Both the position numbers and the translations under genes were made by a program. From Clonostachys chloroleuca (taxonomy: Eukaryota; Ascomycota; Sordariomycetes; Hypocreales; Bionectriaceae): a stretch of 64,000 bases of DNA. Each line of letters opens with the position of its first letter. Positions within the stretch are counted from its first letter, which is position 1. Shown piece after piece: positions 1 to 17,009 of the stretch. The stretch lies in contig JBANAY010000004.1 of assembly GCA_037952775.1 (NCBI GenBank), positions 1,054,001-1,118,000 of the forward strand. Direction: 5' to 3'. Under the pieces are notes generated by a model that worked only from the letters and a program-made list of their open reading frames with translations, was not told the origin of the DNA and made no database searches.

Positions 1-5508
<5,508 letters not shown>

Positions 5509-6359
5509 TGGGCAGAAAAGACAAGATTTATGGGTAGGCGTTAAGAACTGGAGACCATAGGTATAGGTGTTTACTAGGATATGGGTCAAGCTTTGGACCA
5601 AATAACCGTATTTGATCGTTATTGGAGCCGAATGGTATTTGTTGGTATTTTCCTCGCCTTTTCTTGGTGTCAGGGCACATCAACGATGGAGTTGCATTAT
5701 TCTTCTTGCACATGGCACCCCGAGCGCAGTATCATAACTCGTTAAAGTTAGTAACTTGAAAGCGTGTACAATAGATATCAAAAGGGTTTCATGGGAAAAT
5801 GTTCTGTATGTCTTTTCGCACATTACATACGCTAAGAATCCAACCGATTGTGAAGCCAAGTTCTCTCCCATTTTCCCCCTAGCTGCGGATGCTGTGCAAA
5901 AGATATCACATGCAGCGGGGTTCTTTTGCTTTTCAAGCTGCAGAACAAATCACGACAAATATAAGTGAAGATGGGGAGTATGGGAAAGAGTATTCTCTGT
6001 GGGTAGATCTGGAAATGAAATAAACTGCAAACGCTCATATCGAATCTGCCTCTTATGACAAGGGGGACGTTGAGCCCAGAGGAGAGAGTCTATAATCTTA
6101 GATGAGACAAAGACATTTATCCTGAAAGTAAAAAAAGAGTCATCGGGACCGATTGTTGAATACATGGTCTTCTCCAGAAAACCTTCCCCGCGAATACATA
6201 TTCGCAAAATCCAACGCCTGTATATGCTCGAAAGAAAACAACCCCAAGAAAAAGGAATAGCCACATGGCTTCGCTGCTTAGCCCGGAAGTTTCAGGGAAA
6301 TGCATGCATGAGAAAGGCGTGAGTCTGTTTGGATTGATCACGCTGGAGTGGTGGAATGT
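5509..6359. other. intergenic, convergent 3' ends
   Basis: This gap separates the 3' ends of the demethylase gene and GTP cyclohydrolase I. It is AT-rich untranslated sequence with only short overlapping frames on both strands. I see no gene, repeat or RNA. Confidence 0.6.
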
Positions 6360-7570
6360 CTATCGGTTCACACCGACGAGGCTGAGAAATTCATTCCGCG
6401 TCTTCGACTTGCGCTCGAAACAGCCCAGGACGCAGCTCGTGATGGTTGTGGATGAGGTCTTCTCGACGCCGCGCATGACCATGCAGAGGTGAGATGATTC
6501 CATGACAACTGCGACGCCCTGAGGTTTCAGGATCTCCATGATGGCGTGGGCGACTTCTTTGGTGAGACGCTCTTGGATTTGTAGGCGGCGGGCAAACATT
6601 TCAGCAATGCGAGGCAACTTGGAGAGGCCAATGACAGTCTGGGATGGGATGTATCCGATGTGCATCTCCGATAACAGTTAGCTGTCTATTTCACAGCCCA
6701 TTTTGGTCTGGGGGGTCGCAAGAACGTTTGCTCGCTTCAATTACATACCTTGCCGATGAATGGCACCAAATGGTGTTCGCATAGCGAGTGGATCTCAATG
6801 TCTTTTTTTACCCCTCCAGTTAGCATCAACGTCAAAACAAAGGCGGGCAATGCAATCACAAACTTTTGACTACAATGAGTTCGTTGTGGCCCTCGTGGAA
6901 AAGCGCGCCGTTCACAAGATCCTCCATGCTCTCCTGGTAGCCCTTGGTGAGGAACAAGAGGGCCTTTGCGTAGCGTTCCGGGGTGTCGAGTAACCCCTCA
7001 CGGTCCGCATCCTCGCCGACGCATTCGAGCAAGGTGCGGACGGCGCCGCGCATCTTCTCGATACGTTTCTTGGCTTGTTCTGGGCTCTCCTCACGACGCT
7101 CGAGGGTTCCAATGCCTAGTTTTATCCAGTCAATGACAAAGGCGCAATATGTCTCAAGCTCTTGCCTCTATCCGACCAAACACAGCCAGATAGAACAAGA
7201 GTCCGGGGGGCAACCTACTCGGTCGGCTGAGCCCGTCAAAGTCGACAACTGAACTCGGGGTGGTCTCTGATTCCGCATCGCTCTGTGTCGCCGCGGCCGC
7301 CGCCTTGGCCTTCTTCTTGGACTTGACCATGACGACGGGCTCGTCGCGAGGGTCTCTTGCCGCGCTGCCCAGGCTGTTGCGCCTCTTGTCGAAGGCCTTG
7401 GAGCGAGCCGGCGAGACTCCATTGGTGTTACTCTTCGCGCCGTTGCGCTTCTCCTTGCGCTTCTTCTTGTGGGCAGAGCCGTCGCTCGACGTTGAGCTGC
7501 CGGAGATGCTGGCGGTATCGTGGGGTCGCTTCCTGGTCAGGGACCGCTCGGCGTCGTCGATGGACACCAT
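6360..7570 (-). CDS. GTP cyclohydrolase I
   Basis: It converts GTP to 7,8-dihydroneopterin triphosphate, the first step of folate and pterin synthesis, as a cytosolic homodecamer. Exons on the minus strand are 7570-7219, 7115-6864, 6801-6749 and 6665-6360, giving 320 residues. The conserved core begins near residue 117. Zinc-site and active-site motifs are visible: [10 protein letters not shown] in exon 3, then [26 protein letters not shown] and [11 protein letters not shown] in exon 4. The C-terminus matches the family. The first 117 residues are low-complexity and lysine/serine-rich ([15 protein letters not shown]), poorly conserved in general and NLS-like, and they make the protein longer than the roughly 240-250 residues of yeast and human enzymes. 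The start at 7570 is the first ATG after a divergent promoter shared with TAF11. Identity is certain; the splice before [11 protein letters not shown] is the least sure junction. Confidence 0.94.
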
Positions 7571-8518
7571 GCTGGGCGCGGAGAGAGATTGGAAGAAACG
7601 CCCGTAGCGGAGAAGAGAATTGATGGCGCAAAGGATAAGATAGGGCTCAATTGAAGATTGTGATGGAGGAGGAGCGAGATCGGCTATAAACGGGGACGGG
7701 GCAGAAGAAGAATATAGCACGTTTCTTGCTGACTCGGTGCAGGTTGACTCGGTTAGAATCCGAACATGGGCCTATTAGGAGCTATATAAAGGCAATGAAG
7801 GGTTTTACGGGTTCTCTTGAGAGATCTATATACTGCTAACCTTGCCCGTAATTAGCCACCAAGTTAAAATGTTCTCGGCCCGGGCAATCCAGTTCGAAAA
7901 ATCACCCGACTCAACCGACGAGCAGGTCACAAAAATTCCAGGCCCCAAGGGTTCTATGATCCTTATCGCTTATCGTCTACTTCAAGTAGGAGCGGGAGCG
8001 GGAGGGACACCGGTCATGTGATAGGTACGACGATCTGCTTGAGGTAAACGTCGAGAGAGTTCCCATGAGATACTAAACGACCAATCCATGGGACCAACGA
8101 CTATTCAATAAATATATTTCAATGTCAAGTGTATTGTCGCATTCACAGGTGCGGCAGTTTGCCTACTACAGACGCATTGCGAGCAGGCAGGGTCAATGAT
8201 GAATTATTTTGTTACGCTGTTATTGGTCAAATTTAGTGGGTAACTGTTAGCGGGTACATACGCCATCATGTCCCGTCTCGCTTTAGGCCGAGTTTAGCTG
8301 CAGCCGAGTCGTGAAACGCGTTTGCGATCATCTGTCTGTTGAAACTCCTTTCTCGAGTCGTCACTGCAAGCACTTACTGCCCTCCACGCTTTTCTCCTAA
8401 GGCGCTTACTGAGTGCATTCTTCCACCGCCTCTGCGCTGGCATATCGAATACCTCTGCTCACCCATCTTGCAACCCGACATATCCAGCGGTAGCCGGCTT
8501 CCGAACAGACCTTCCATC
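7571..8518. promoter_or_regulatory. divergent promoter region, GTP cyclohydrolase I / TAF11
   Basis: About 950 bp lie between two start codons facing away from each other. A TATA-like TATATAAAGG sits at 7783-7792, about 215 bp upstream of the GTP cyclohydrolase start and readable on either strand as an AT-rich core. No gene was found inside. Confidence 0.4.
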
Positions 8519-9541
8519 ATGGCCTCCCCTCCCAACCCCAGCTCGCCTGCTGCCATGTCTCCTCCAGGTCCTTCAGCACCGCAAATTTCTGTCAAAAAGC
8601 GCAGTTCCACATTCGACATCAACGGCCCTAATAAGCGCCGCAAGGCCTCCAGCACGTCCAACAACCTGATCCACCCCCTACGTCAAACGTCCTTTCCGCC
8701 CGAAGCCCGTTCTCCGTTCCCGCGATCGCCTTCGGTAGACTCTGCTTCTCATTTCAGCGGCAGTCAAGTGAGCGGAGTCACGGCAAGCGGTGCGCCGAAA
8801 AAGAAACGAGGCCGCAAGGCCAAGAACGCAAAGGGTGGAGGTGAGTCGGCCACACCCAGCTTGGTGGGTGGGAAGGCGGCGACTTCCGTGAGCGGGCACG
8901 GCGGCGAGGACAAGGATGCAGAGGAGGAGGATGAAGATGACGATAAGGCAGAGATGGCCCTGGAGGATGTTGGCGCACGAACTCAAGAGCAGAAGCAGGA
9001 AGAGATTAGGCTGAGGGCTATGCTGGTGGAGGCATTCGACCCCGAGCAGTATAGTCGGTATGAGCACTGGCGTGCCATGAAGCTCACGGAATCCGTTGTT
9101 AAGCGGGTAGGTTTCACTCCTATTGCCCGGTTTCGTTATCAGGTTGCGAGCATGTGGTTAACAAATGCTATCTAGGTTGTCAACGCTACGGTATCCCAAT
9201 CAGTACCAGGAATGGTTACGACTGCAGTCAAAGCGGTGACGAAACTGTTTTCCGGAGACATTATCGAGTTGGCCCGACAGGTGCAAGGCGAGTATATTCG
9301 TGCTGGCGAGAGCCAGTCCGATCTACCGACCCCACCACGCTCAGGCGCCGAAGGGGACGCAGAGGAGGATGTCGAACTACACAGAGGGCCCCTTCGTCCA
9401 GAGCATCTACGCGAAGCTTGGAGGCGGTACAGGCTTGCTGGGGAGAGCCGTGGCGTCGGCATGCAGCAGCTTTGGCATCACCAGAAGCAAGACGGAGTGG
9501 AGCGGTTTTCAACGAGGACAGGAAAGAGGATGTTCAAGTAG
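8519..9541 (+). CDS. TFIID subunit TAF11 (TAFII28-like histone-fold protein)
   Basis: TAF11 is a TFIID subunit that pairs with TAF13 through a histone fold during RNA polymerase II initiation. Two exons, 8519-9106 and 9176-9541, encode 317 residues; the junction reads VVKR/VVNATV and restores the conserved helix. The N-terminal half is disordered, Ser/Pro-rich, with basic KKKRGRKAK and acidic EEEDEDDD tracts. The histone-fold half begins near LRAMLVEAFDPEQYSRYEHW and continues through TTAVKAVTKLFSGDIIELAR to GPLRPEHLREAWRRYR, all hallmarks of TAFII28. The ATG at 8519 is the first in frame. The fungal N-terminal extension is longer than in metazoan TAF11 but its composition is ordinary for Aspergillus-type proteins. 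Confidence 0.9.
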
Positions 9542-9951
9542 GGAATAAGGAGGCTTGGTGATATGATACCCTTTGGATTGATTTATTGATCTCGGTTAGC
9601 GATGTAACATTTATAGCAAGGACAAACACGGCGCATGGAAGGGAAGGGTTCAAGGATGCATCTAGGCGTTTGGCAAGAAAATCACGGATGGGGAATATTT
9701 GCATTTAACCAATCACTAGAGTCATAATCATTTTCTATATCCGACCTGGCCAGGGAAGAATGACACGGTATTGTCGAATTCATACTATGGTTGAATTTGG
9801 GGGTCTGGTTCAAGCGAGCAAATGCCCCAACCCATATTTGGAAATTACTGGCCCACCAAACGAAACATTTACTTACTCCCTTTCACAAGCCTCAAGATCA
9901 CACTCATCAACTATACACTGCAGACGATTTCGTTCCGATGCGACTTTCATT
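9542..9951. other. intergenic
   Basis: This is the TAF11 3' UTR plus the promoter of the next gene in tandem orientation. Only short spurious frames are present. Confidence 0.55.
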
Positions 9952-10901
9952 ATGATAGCTCCATCTCTGTTGGCACTCGGTGCCGCTTCCCTCCTGATTG
10001 CCCTCTGTCTCAGAATGGCCAACATACCTGCACCCACCCAACTTCATAATAAGACGATAGCACTTTTGATAGCCCATCCAGATGACGAAGCCATGTTCTT
10101 CGCGCCCACGGTACTCGCCCTGTCGAGGAAAGAGACTGGAAATCGTGTGAAAATCCTGTGCCTGAGCAGCGGCGATGCGGAAGGCCTTGGTGAGACGAGG
10201 AAGAAAGAGCTGGTGAAGAGTGGATTACTTCTTGGGTTGAAGAGCGAATCGAACGTAATGGTGATAGATAACCCAGCGTGAGTCCCCGTCTCTTCATATT
10301 GTGGTCATTTTATGAGATAATACCACTCTTCAGCACTGGCAAGCAAGCACTGACTAACAGAAACCTCTTACTACTTGACAGCCTATTCCCAGACTCGATG
10401 ACGACTCACTGGGATACCGATGAAATATCGTCTCTTCTTCGCACTACGTTCATGACCAGCCAATCATCATCCGGCTCACCCAAGCCCGCCATTGATGTTT
10501 TGATCACATTTGACTCTAAGGGCATATCATCACATCCTAATCACATTTCGTTGTTTCACGGCGCACGAGCATTCATCTCCTCGCTTACACAGCAAGGCTC
10601 TGGGGCAGATCGAACCGTCAGTCTGTATACTTTAACCACGGTAGGCGTGGTGAGGAAGTATGCAGGCGTATTTGATCGTCTCTTCACTCCGTTGCTTGTG
10701 CGTGGTGGCATGGGAAGCCATGGGCATGTCATGCCATCCAGTCTTGTTTTCATGCACGGACTCGGACAGGGAGGCTGGCGTACTGCACGAGAAGCCATGA
10801 CTGCGGCACATGTTAGCCAGATGAGATGGTTTCGGTATGGGTGGATCACGCTGAGTCGGTATATGTTTATTAATACTCTTGATTTGGAGGAGGTGAAGTA
10901 A
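9952..10901 (+). CDS. N-acetylglucosaminyl-phosphatidylinositol de-N-acetylase (PIG-L/Gpi12 family)
   Basis: It removes the acetyl group from GlcNAc-PI, the second step of GPI-anchor synthesis, on the cytosolic face of the ER. Exons 9952-10277 and 10382-10901 give 281 residues. An N-terminal hydrophobic helix ([16 protein letters not shown]) acts as a membrane anchor. The zinc/catalytic motif [10 protein letters not shown] follows at about residue 42, and the second metal-binding segment [11 protein letters not shown] lies in exon 2. Family members are usually 250-300 residues, so the length is normal. The start at 9952 was chosen because it places the membrane helix at the N-terminus; more upstream frame exists but lacks conserved features. 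Confidence 0.92.
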
Positions 10902-11512
10902 TATGTAGACTCGGTGGATGTTGTCTTTTCTATGTATAATTGCAACGTGGGCTGTGAGAGCCTCGGCTCTTTGCACCTTGGTCCGCCCAAATGAAATTCA
11001 ATCATTGAGTACCTCTGGTATATGGGGACTCGATAGAACGGAATACTACACTGGACGGACCCATTGACGAATTAATTCTGAATATCACTCATATGGGAAT
11101 TCTCGTAACTCCGAGAATATTGATCATGGTGCTACTCAACCACCGGTGGCTTATGATCCGTGACGGTTGTATATAGGGTAGGCGGTTAAATGCGTGCCCA
11201 CCTAGGCAGGTGTTAGTTGGAAATGGATTGTCAAGATCGGCAGTTGTCAAGTCGTGTTGAAACCGCAGCTCCCAATTGGTGGTCCCCCAGTCTCAAGTTG
11301 CTACCTGATACCAATTTCATTTAAGCACGGGACGGCATTTCTTCCACATTGGCCTGGCGACATTTCGAGCTTACTTTCCTGGCGTAGCGTGACTGCATGC
11401 ATGAAGCTCGACTTTGGCATTTAAAGTTCTATCTGGCTGCTGTCTGCTCGGTCCATTGGCAGTCAGTCAGTCAGTCCAGGTTCATCTTTCTATAGCAGGA
11501 TCTAAAATCACC
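10902..11512. other. intergenic
   Basis: This is the promoter side of the SurE-like gene. It contains a short AGTC tandem repeat near 11461-11476. No gene is supported. Confidence 0.5.
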
Positions 11513-12458
11513 ATGAAGACCGCCGTTTCCGCTGTTCTTCTGCAGGCTCTGGCTGTGCAGGCCATCCGCATTATTCAGTCAAACGATGATGGCTGGGCTG
11601 AATCATATACCCGCTCCTTTTTCTCTGCCCTGACCAGCGCTGGCAACACTGTCTGCTTGTCAGCCCCCGCGGACAACAAATCAGGCGTAAATACCCACCT
11701 CCTGGCATCGTATACTTGACGTGCAAGCTAATTGTATATAGACCGGTGGCCTAGATATCGACCCCGAGCCTCGCAGCAGTGCTTGTCAATATGACAGCTG
11801 CCCGGCTAACAGCGGCGCAACTGGCAGCAACGCGACCCAGCCAGAGCTGAACTGGGTCAATTCCTTCCCTGCCACCTCGATGCGGTACGGTAGGACCGAG
11901 ATCTGTCCTGCCCTGTGGGACGGCGCCGCGCCGGAGCTTGCTGTTGCCGGCCCCAACGTTGGATCCAACCTCTTCGCCGCCGTTCACTTCTCCGGCACCG
12001 TTGGCGCTGCTTGCGACGCTGCCAACGCTGGCATCCCGGCCATCGCATTCTCTGGCGCGTCCGAGGACCGAGTTGCCTGGAACACTGTGCCCGCCCCCCA
12101 CAGCGGCGAGGTGTACGCCGAGCTGGCCACCACCATCACCAGCAAGATCATCGCCTCCGGAACCCCTTACCTGCCCGAGAACATCTGGCTCAACGTCAAC
12201 TTCCCCCAGGTCACCGACGAGTGCAACGCCGCTTCGGACTTCAAGTTTGTTCTCAGCCGGATCAACCCTGGGATCCTGAGCCCCCCGGATGTTGAGCACT
12301 GCGGCTCGACGCGACTCCCCCAGGAGCTGGAGGTCATCAACGCCGGAGGATGCCGTGTCTCCATCAGCATTGGTGACTCGAAGGACAAGACTACCGCCAA
12401 CGATGACCGACAGGACGCCGTTCTTGCCAAGTTGAAGGATATCTTGACCTGCCTGTAA
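11513..12458 (+). CDS. secreted SurE-like phosphatase/5'-nucleotidase
   Basis: This is a metal-dependent phosphatase of the SurE family, which includes fungal acid phosphatases. Exons 11513-11686 and 11742-12458 encode 296 residues; the 55-bp intron gives the junction KSG/TGGLDID. The first about 17 residues (MKTAVSAVLLQALAVQA) form a signal peptide, so the enzyme should be secreted or vacuolar. The SurE metal motif SNDDGWAE follows directly at about residue 23. VGSNLFAAVHFSGTVGAA and GIPAIAFSG match the conserved SurE core. Several cysteines (CQYDSC, CDAA, CNAA, EHCGS, GGC) suggest disulphides. The ATG has a good CACC context. The exact substrate cannot be told from sequence. Confidence 0.88.
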
Positions 12459-13088
12459 GTAAGCATGGTGATAAGTTTAGCGAGAGATGTTATGTATGAG
12501 TAGGCTAGAACTGATATGGGTTTAAACTTGGAGTATATAAAAGCCCGTTGATACTTTTGGTGTAAATGCTGAAAATGATTTGGGAAGGAGTGTGAGTGGA
12601 CATGTAGCGAAAATGATCACGAGATTTTGTCTTCCGTTACTTGTAGAAATAAACGACTAGTATGTGTTTACTGTTGGGCGAAGCTTGCTCGGGCTGGGCG
12701 TGAAGATTAACAAGCTGTCAAGCGCGGCAACCTAGATACATGCATGCATACAAGAAGAATTGTATGATATGTGTGGGCTGAGGGAGTCGCTCAGAATTGA
12801 AACAGACTTTGAAAAACAGGACCGGCCTAAATTATGCATAATTGTGCTGAAACTGAAATATCAGCCATTTGTTTGAGGCCGATCTGAATGACTGTTTCAT
12901 CAGAGCAGGAGCGCTGGCATGGTGGAGGTGCTCTTATCGATCCCGGATTCTTATCGGCCCACGTAAAGTGCGCCGCATCCTGAGATCTAAGGCATCACTA
13001 TTTTTTGCGTCCGCCGGGAAAAGTACATGTCGTGAGAAAAGTAGACGATTGCCAGTTATCAGGAGCTCGGAAAACACAACCACTCACC
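12459..13088. other. intergenic
   Basis: AT-rich 3' UTR of the SurE-like gene followed by the promoter of the mitochondrial ribosomal protein gene. A reading frame enters from upstream through 13005 but lacks an ATG before 13089. Confidence 0.5.
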
Positions 13089-14060
13089 ATGCCACCAATG
13101 GACCGATGCTTGGCCTCAATGGCCAGGCTGAGCCTCGCGCACCCCGCCAGACCGACTCTTTCGGCAGCTTCACAATGTCTCGCACCGGGACTCCTCCAAA
13201 CGCAAAGACAGACATACGCCTCAGTCGTTCGAATTAGACAAAAAGCAAAGAAGAAGAAGCCCGTGCCCAAGGATTTCAAGCGACACAGACTGGACAAGAC
13301 GGAGTTTCCTCAATTTTCTCTGGTTGAGGCTATGCGGTATGTTGGGCAACTTGCGCTATGATCTCACGGGACGTTTCCACTAACCCATGGCCACAGAGTC
13401 CTTCGTGCGTACGAGGTCGGCAAGCCCCCCGGTGGTGTCAAGTACGAGCTCAGCGTCAACCTCAAAACTTTCCGCAATGGCCCCGTGATCAAGAGCAGCA
13501 TCCGTCTTCCCAACCCCGTACAGAGCGACTGGCAGATCGCCGTCATCTGCCCAGAAGGCAGTGCGATAGCCAACGATGCTATCAACGCCGGTGCCAAGGC
13601 TGTCGGCGAGAATACTCTGTTTGAGGCCATCAAAAACGAGACCATCGAGTTCGACAGGCTCATCTGCCACGAGTCGAGTGAGAAGGCACTGCAGCAGGCC
13701 AACCTGGGACGTATCCTAGGTCCCAAGGGTTTGATGCCCAATAAGAAGATGGGGACGATTGTGACCGATGTGGTGAGGTCTATCCGTGAGTCCGCGGGTG
13801 CGGCGGACTACCGTGAGAGAATGGGAGTCATCCGTATGGCGATCGGACAGCTGGGCCACACACCTGTCCAGCTGAGGGCGAATATCGAGGCTGTGATGAA
13901 GAAGATTAAGACACAGTGTGCCGAGCTCTCAGAGGATGTTCCTAAGGATGTCCACGAGGTCATTCTTAGCACGACAAATGGTCCCGGACTGAGCCTCAAC
14001 GGAAAGTTGAAGAACCTCGAGGACAAGACTGTGCCGGAGGCTGTGTCTGGGCAAATGTAG
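13089..14060 (+). CDS. mitochondrial large ribosomal subunit protein uL1m
   Basis: It belongs to the L1 stalk of the mitochondrial ribosome. Exons 13089-13336 and 13397-14060 encode 303 residues, junction VEAMR/VLRAYEVGKP. The N-terminus (about 45 residues, rich in Ala/Ser/Arg, ending near QTYASVVRIRQKAKKKK) is a plausible mitochondrial presequence. The L1 core is clear: TFRNGPVIKSSIRLPNP, AVICPEGSAIANDAINAGA, LGRILGPKGLMPNKKMGTIV and the C-terminal NGPGLSL. Three in-frame ATGs lie at 13089, 13098 and 13119; the first keeps the complete presequence. It is tail to tail with COG2, only 176 bp apart. Confidence 0.92.
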
Positions 14061-14236
14061 ATTGCCTGTTCCCAGGCTTGTATTATTGTATCATATCAAA
14101 AAGCAACTATACACTATTTTGGAATACCATTAATACCAAAGTTCGAGGGGCATAGAAGATGTGATAACGACGCAACGATCGATTCAAAACATGAATTGGG
14201 TATCATTGGCTCCTTGTTTGTACATTCTGCTAGTAC

Positions 14237-15157
14237 TTATGATTTTCGAAGCGACTTGACTGCTTCGTTTTGTGCATCGATAATCCGATACACCCCCAAG
14301 TATCTCAATATTCTGCCTTTGCCTTTGGGCCCTGCAGCCCTGGCTTCCTTGAGCGCGTTCCCAAGGTCTAGCAGCAACGTATTCCGGCATCTGTTCAGTC
14401 GTTCTTCTGCCTTGACCACGAATGGGTGGTTCTGATCTAATGTTTCCACCATGTCCATAATGTACCTGCATTGATGAGCAGATATTGTGAGCTTCGCCGG
14501 AGAGCTTGCTACTAAGCCCACCGCATGGGAATGCCCGTCTTCATCTACCTCGTCCTCGCTACTTTCGATGTCGGAATCCCACATCTGGTTCTGTTTTGGC
14601 GCTGCTAATGGAAGGCTGTCGAGGGCAAGCCTTTCTTCCAAAGTGGACAGACGGTCGGATAGCTCGAGCAGCTCCCGCCCCGTCTCTATATCCGCTCGGA
14701 CATCCTTCAGCTCACCATTGAGGGCGGCTGTCTGCTCCTTCCGCTGTGTTACCTTTTCCTTGACCTCTTCCACAGCTCTACGGAAGCCGAGCAGGGCGAC
14801 CTTTACATCTTCCACCTTATCATCGCCTCCCCGGAGGTCGTTCCCCAGTGATAGGAAGGCAGTATAGTTTGAATTGACAAGCTCCAGCAGCTCAGAGCTG
14901 ATGGCAGCGCTGCGTTCCCGGAGGTCGGAGCGCAAATCTTCTAGTGTTTGGTGGCGGTGTGACAAAGCGGAGAGGTAGGCTGCCGGTTGGAAATCGGAGG
15001 CAAGGAAGTCGGACCGCGGGAGGGCGGCCGGGAAGGGGAGGGGAGCATCGTCGTCATCCGGGCCATCTGAGCCGTCGGGAGATGTGTTCGTTGAGGACGG
15101 GAAGCTGAAGGCCGCCGAGGCGGAACGGGATGCCAACGGGGGCGCGAGATTAGCCAT
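14237..15157 (-). CDS. conserved oligomeric Golgi complex subunit 2
   Basis: COG2 is part of lobe A of the COG tether, which supports retrograde vesicle traffic within the Golgi. A single exon encodes 306 residues from the ATG at 15157. The conserved N-terminal COG2 segment is visible: PRSDFLASDFQPAAYL, then a long coiled coil with SNYTAFLSLGNDLRGGDDKV and VALLGFRRAVEEVKEKV. An acidic low-complexity stretch (SDIESSEDEVDEDG) divides the coiled coil from the C-terminal helix, which includes HPFVVKAEERLNRCRNTLLL. It is short, as is usual for fungal COG2 compared with roughly 740 residues in animals. It shares its upstream region with hapX. Confidence 0.88.
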   Translation of the reverse strand: MANLAPPLASRSASAAFSFPSSTNTSPDGSDGPDDDDAPLPFPAALPRSDFLASDFQPAAYLSALSHRHQTLEDLRSDLRERSAAISSELLELVNSNYTAFLSLGNDLRGGDDKVEDVKVALLGFRRAVEEVKEKVTQRKEQTAALNGELKDVRADIETGRELLELSDRLSTLEERLALDSLPLAAPKQNQMWDSDIESSEDEVDEDGHSHAVGLVASSPAKLTISAHQCRYIMDMVETLDQNHPFVVKAEERLNRCRNTLLLDLGNALKEARAAGPKGKGRILRYLGVYRIIDAQNEAVKSLRKS

Positions 15158-16999
15158 TATCGATGGCGACAAAATCTGGGCCAGGATCTGAGATCTGGGA
15201 CTCCTCGACTCGGGGTCTGAGCCAATACCACCGGTTTGGAGGCAGGACGAACGCTTCGCCTGGGCAGTAGGTGCTTAGCTCAGGGCCAGATGCATGGTGG
15301 AGGGTGGGGCGGAATTGGCCTGAGTCGCGGGTAGGTTAACTTAACGCTGGCCTGAGAGGCGTCCGCTGCATTAAGCAAATAACCCCACTATATGCATGAA
15401 ACACCTTGCATGCGTGCAAAGCAAAGCTTGAGTGCGCTGCAACCAATGATCTGTCATTTCCCTGAGGCATACAGCGTATATCTCCATCCTCTAGATGGCA
15501 ACGTTGGGGAACACTGCGATTTCGGAGAGACAGGCGATCTGCTGTGGAATGGTCTGGTGTGGGAGCATGAACTGGTATGACTCGGGCTGTAGTCGAATGA
15601 CATCGTCTGATTGCTGGGCACGAGTCCGACTTTCGGTTTTGGGAGCAGTTGGTAGGTGCCTTCTCGTCGGTGGCCCCTCGTATCTCCGCAGGGGCGAGTA
15701 GTATTGGTGCACTAGGTCCCTGAAGGACCAGCAATGGATCCATCTGGCTGTCTCAAAACAGGAGGGGACCGGCGGCAGAGGCAGGGGTCCCAATACTCAG
15801 CTACGGGGTGCTTCAAGGTTGTTTCTCGGCGATACGTATGCGTGTTTATCATCCTCCACAAGGGCCTTCCTTGGCTCACTCTCCTGGCTGAGCCGGATAT
15901 TTTTGATTCGAATCCAGCCCGATCCCGTCTTGCCATTCTTTGGAGCGACGGAAGAGGGGGAAGACAGCACTCGCACATGACAATGACTGCCGTGGGGGGA
16001 GGCACACGATGTGGCTATTACTTAGGTACGAGGCCAGACACCAGACCCTCTTGGCTGCAGGAAAAGTTTTATCAATCAATCTAATCAATCTCATCAAATC
16101 AGTACCCACTTCGCGTGGTCATGGTTTGATCATGCCATAAGAAGAACATCTCGGTTCCAGTCGGATCCCCGTACAACCGAGAAAAAAGACTCATAAGTAT
16201 CTCGGAGAGCTGGTTTTTATGGTGTAAATTTACTGATCGTCTGACCGTGAATTTTCCGTCATTCTCTCAGATGTGGGGGGAAAGAGTGAAGAGAACTTGA
16301 GTTAAAGGGCAATGGTGGTTTAGGTACTCGGTAATTGTTAGGGTGGCTCACGGGGTAGGGTATCCAGCTCAAACCTGCTCAATCGCGAACAATCGCCCAA
16401 GGAGGTGCAACGCTTTGGACACCAAGATCTCTTCACAATACATAGTTCTAAAATCTTTTCTGCTCCTGACATATTCTTCCTGTGATTCTGGCAAGAGTTG
16501 AGCCTGCAGGCACAGCTGATCTATTCCTTTGGCTAGCCCATGGTACTATCCACCACAGGCCCGCTAGCCAAACACGGGTATCGTGCCTCCGACTGCGCTG
16601 CCCAGCCGCCAGTGACGAATCATAACCGAGAAACCCCCACAATGGTGGTTCCAGTCCCAACAACCTCTTCTTCTTCAACTCCTCACCAGGTGCTCGGCGG
16701 CATTTATTTAGACACTGCCTCCCGCTCACCCTCCCCAGGGCTGTCTCCGTCCTCTTCCCCCTAGAGCCCGCTGCCCCGAGCCCCCCGACATCGACGTCTG
16801 CTTACAGCGTACTGCTGAGGGAGCCGCTGGATTTGCACCGCTTTTATTTCTGCCAGCCTCACAATCCGCACGACCCTCCAGGCACGAGGCTAGGTCCACT
16901 GCCGCCACTGCAAGACCTTGTATTGCCACCCATTGAGTCTCCAAACATGACTACGGTACTTAGTCCTAATTCCCTCCCCCTCCGGAGAATGCACCGCGC
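15158..16999. promoter_or_regulatory. divergent upstream region, COG2 / hapX
   Basis: A 1.84 kb interval, long for this window, holds the promoter and probably a long 5' leader of hapX. CCAAT boxes are present at 15443 and near 15790, but neither has the expected HapX half-site spacing. A short imperfect repeat of TCAATCAATCT units lies around 16070-16095. ATGs at 16540 and 16641 open a frame that ends at 16764 and may be a leader reading frame or an alternative first exon of hapX. No separate gene is supported. Confidence 0.45.
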
Positions 17000-17009
17000 A
17001 TGTCTATGA
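16947..17009 (+). promoter_or_regulatory. upstream reading frame overlapping the hapX start
   Basis: An ATG at 16947 opens a 20-codon frame that stops at 17007-17009, 10 bases past the hapX ATG at 17000 and in another frame. If present in the mature mRNA it would reduce initiation at hapX. It would be irrelevant if this segment is removed by an intron. Confidence 0.35.

Noticed and set aside
15905..15920. tRNA B-box-like GATTCGAATCC
   Set aside because: No matching A box, acceptor stem or anticodon arm can be folded around it.
16641..16764. Definite first exon of hapX
   Set aside because: The donor (CAG/GTGCTC) and the only frame-keeping acceptor (CCGGAG) are both weak; kept only as a possibility in the hapX entry.
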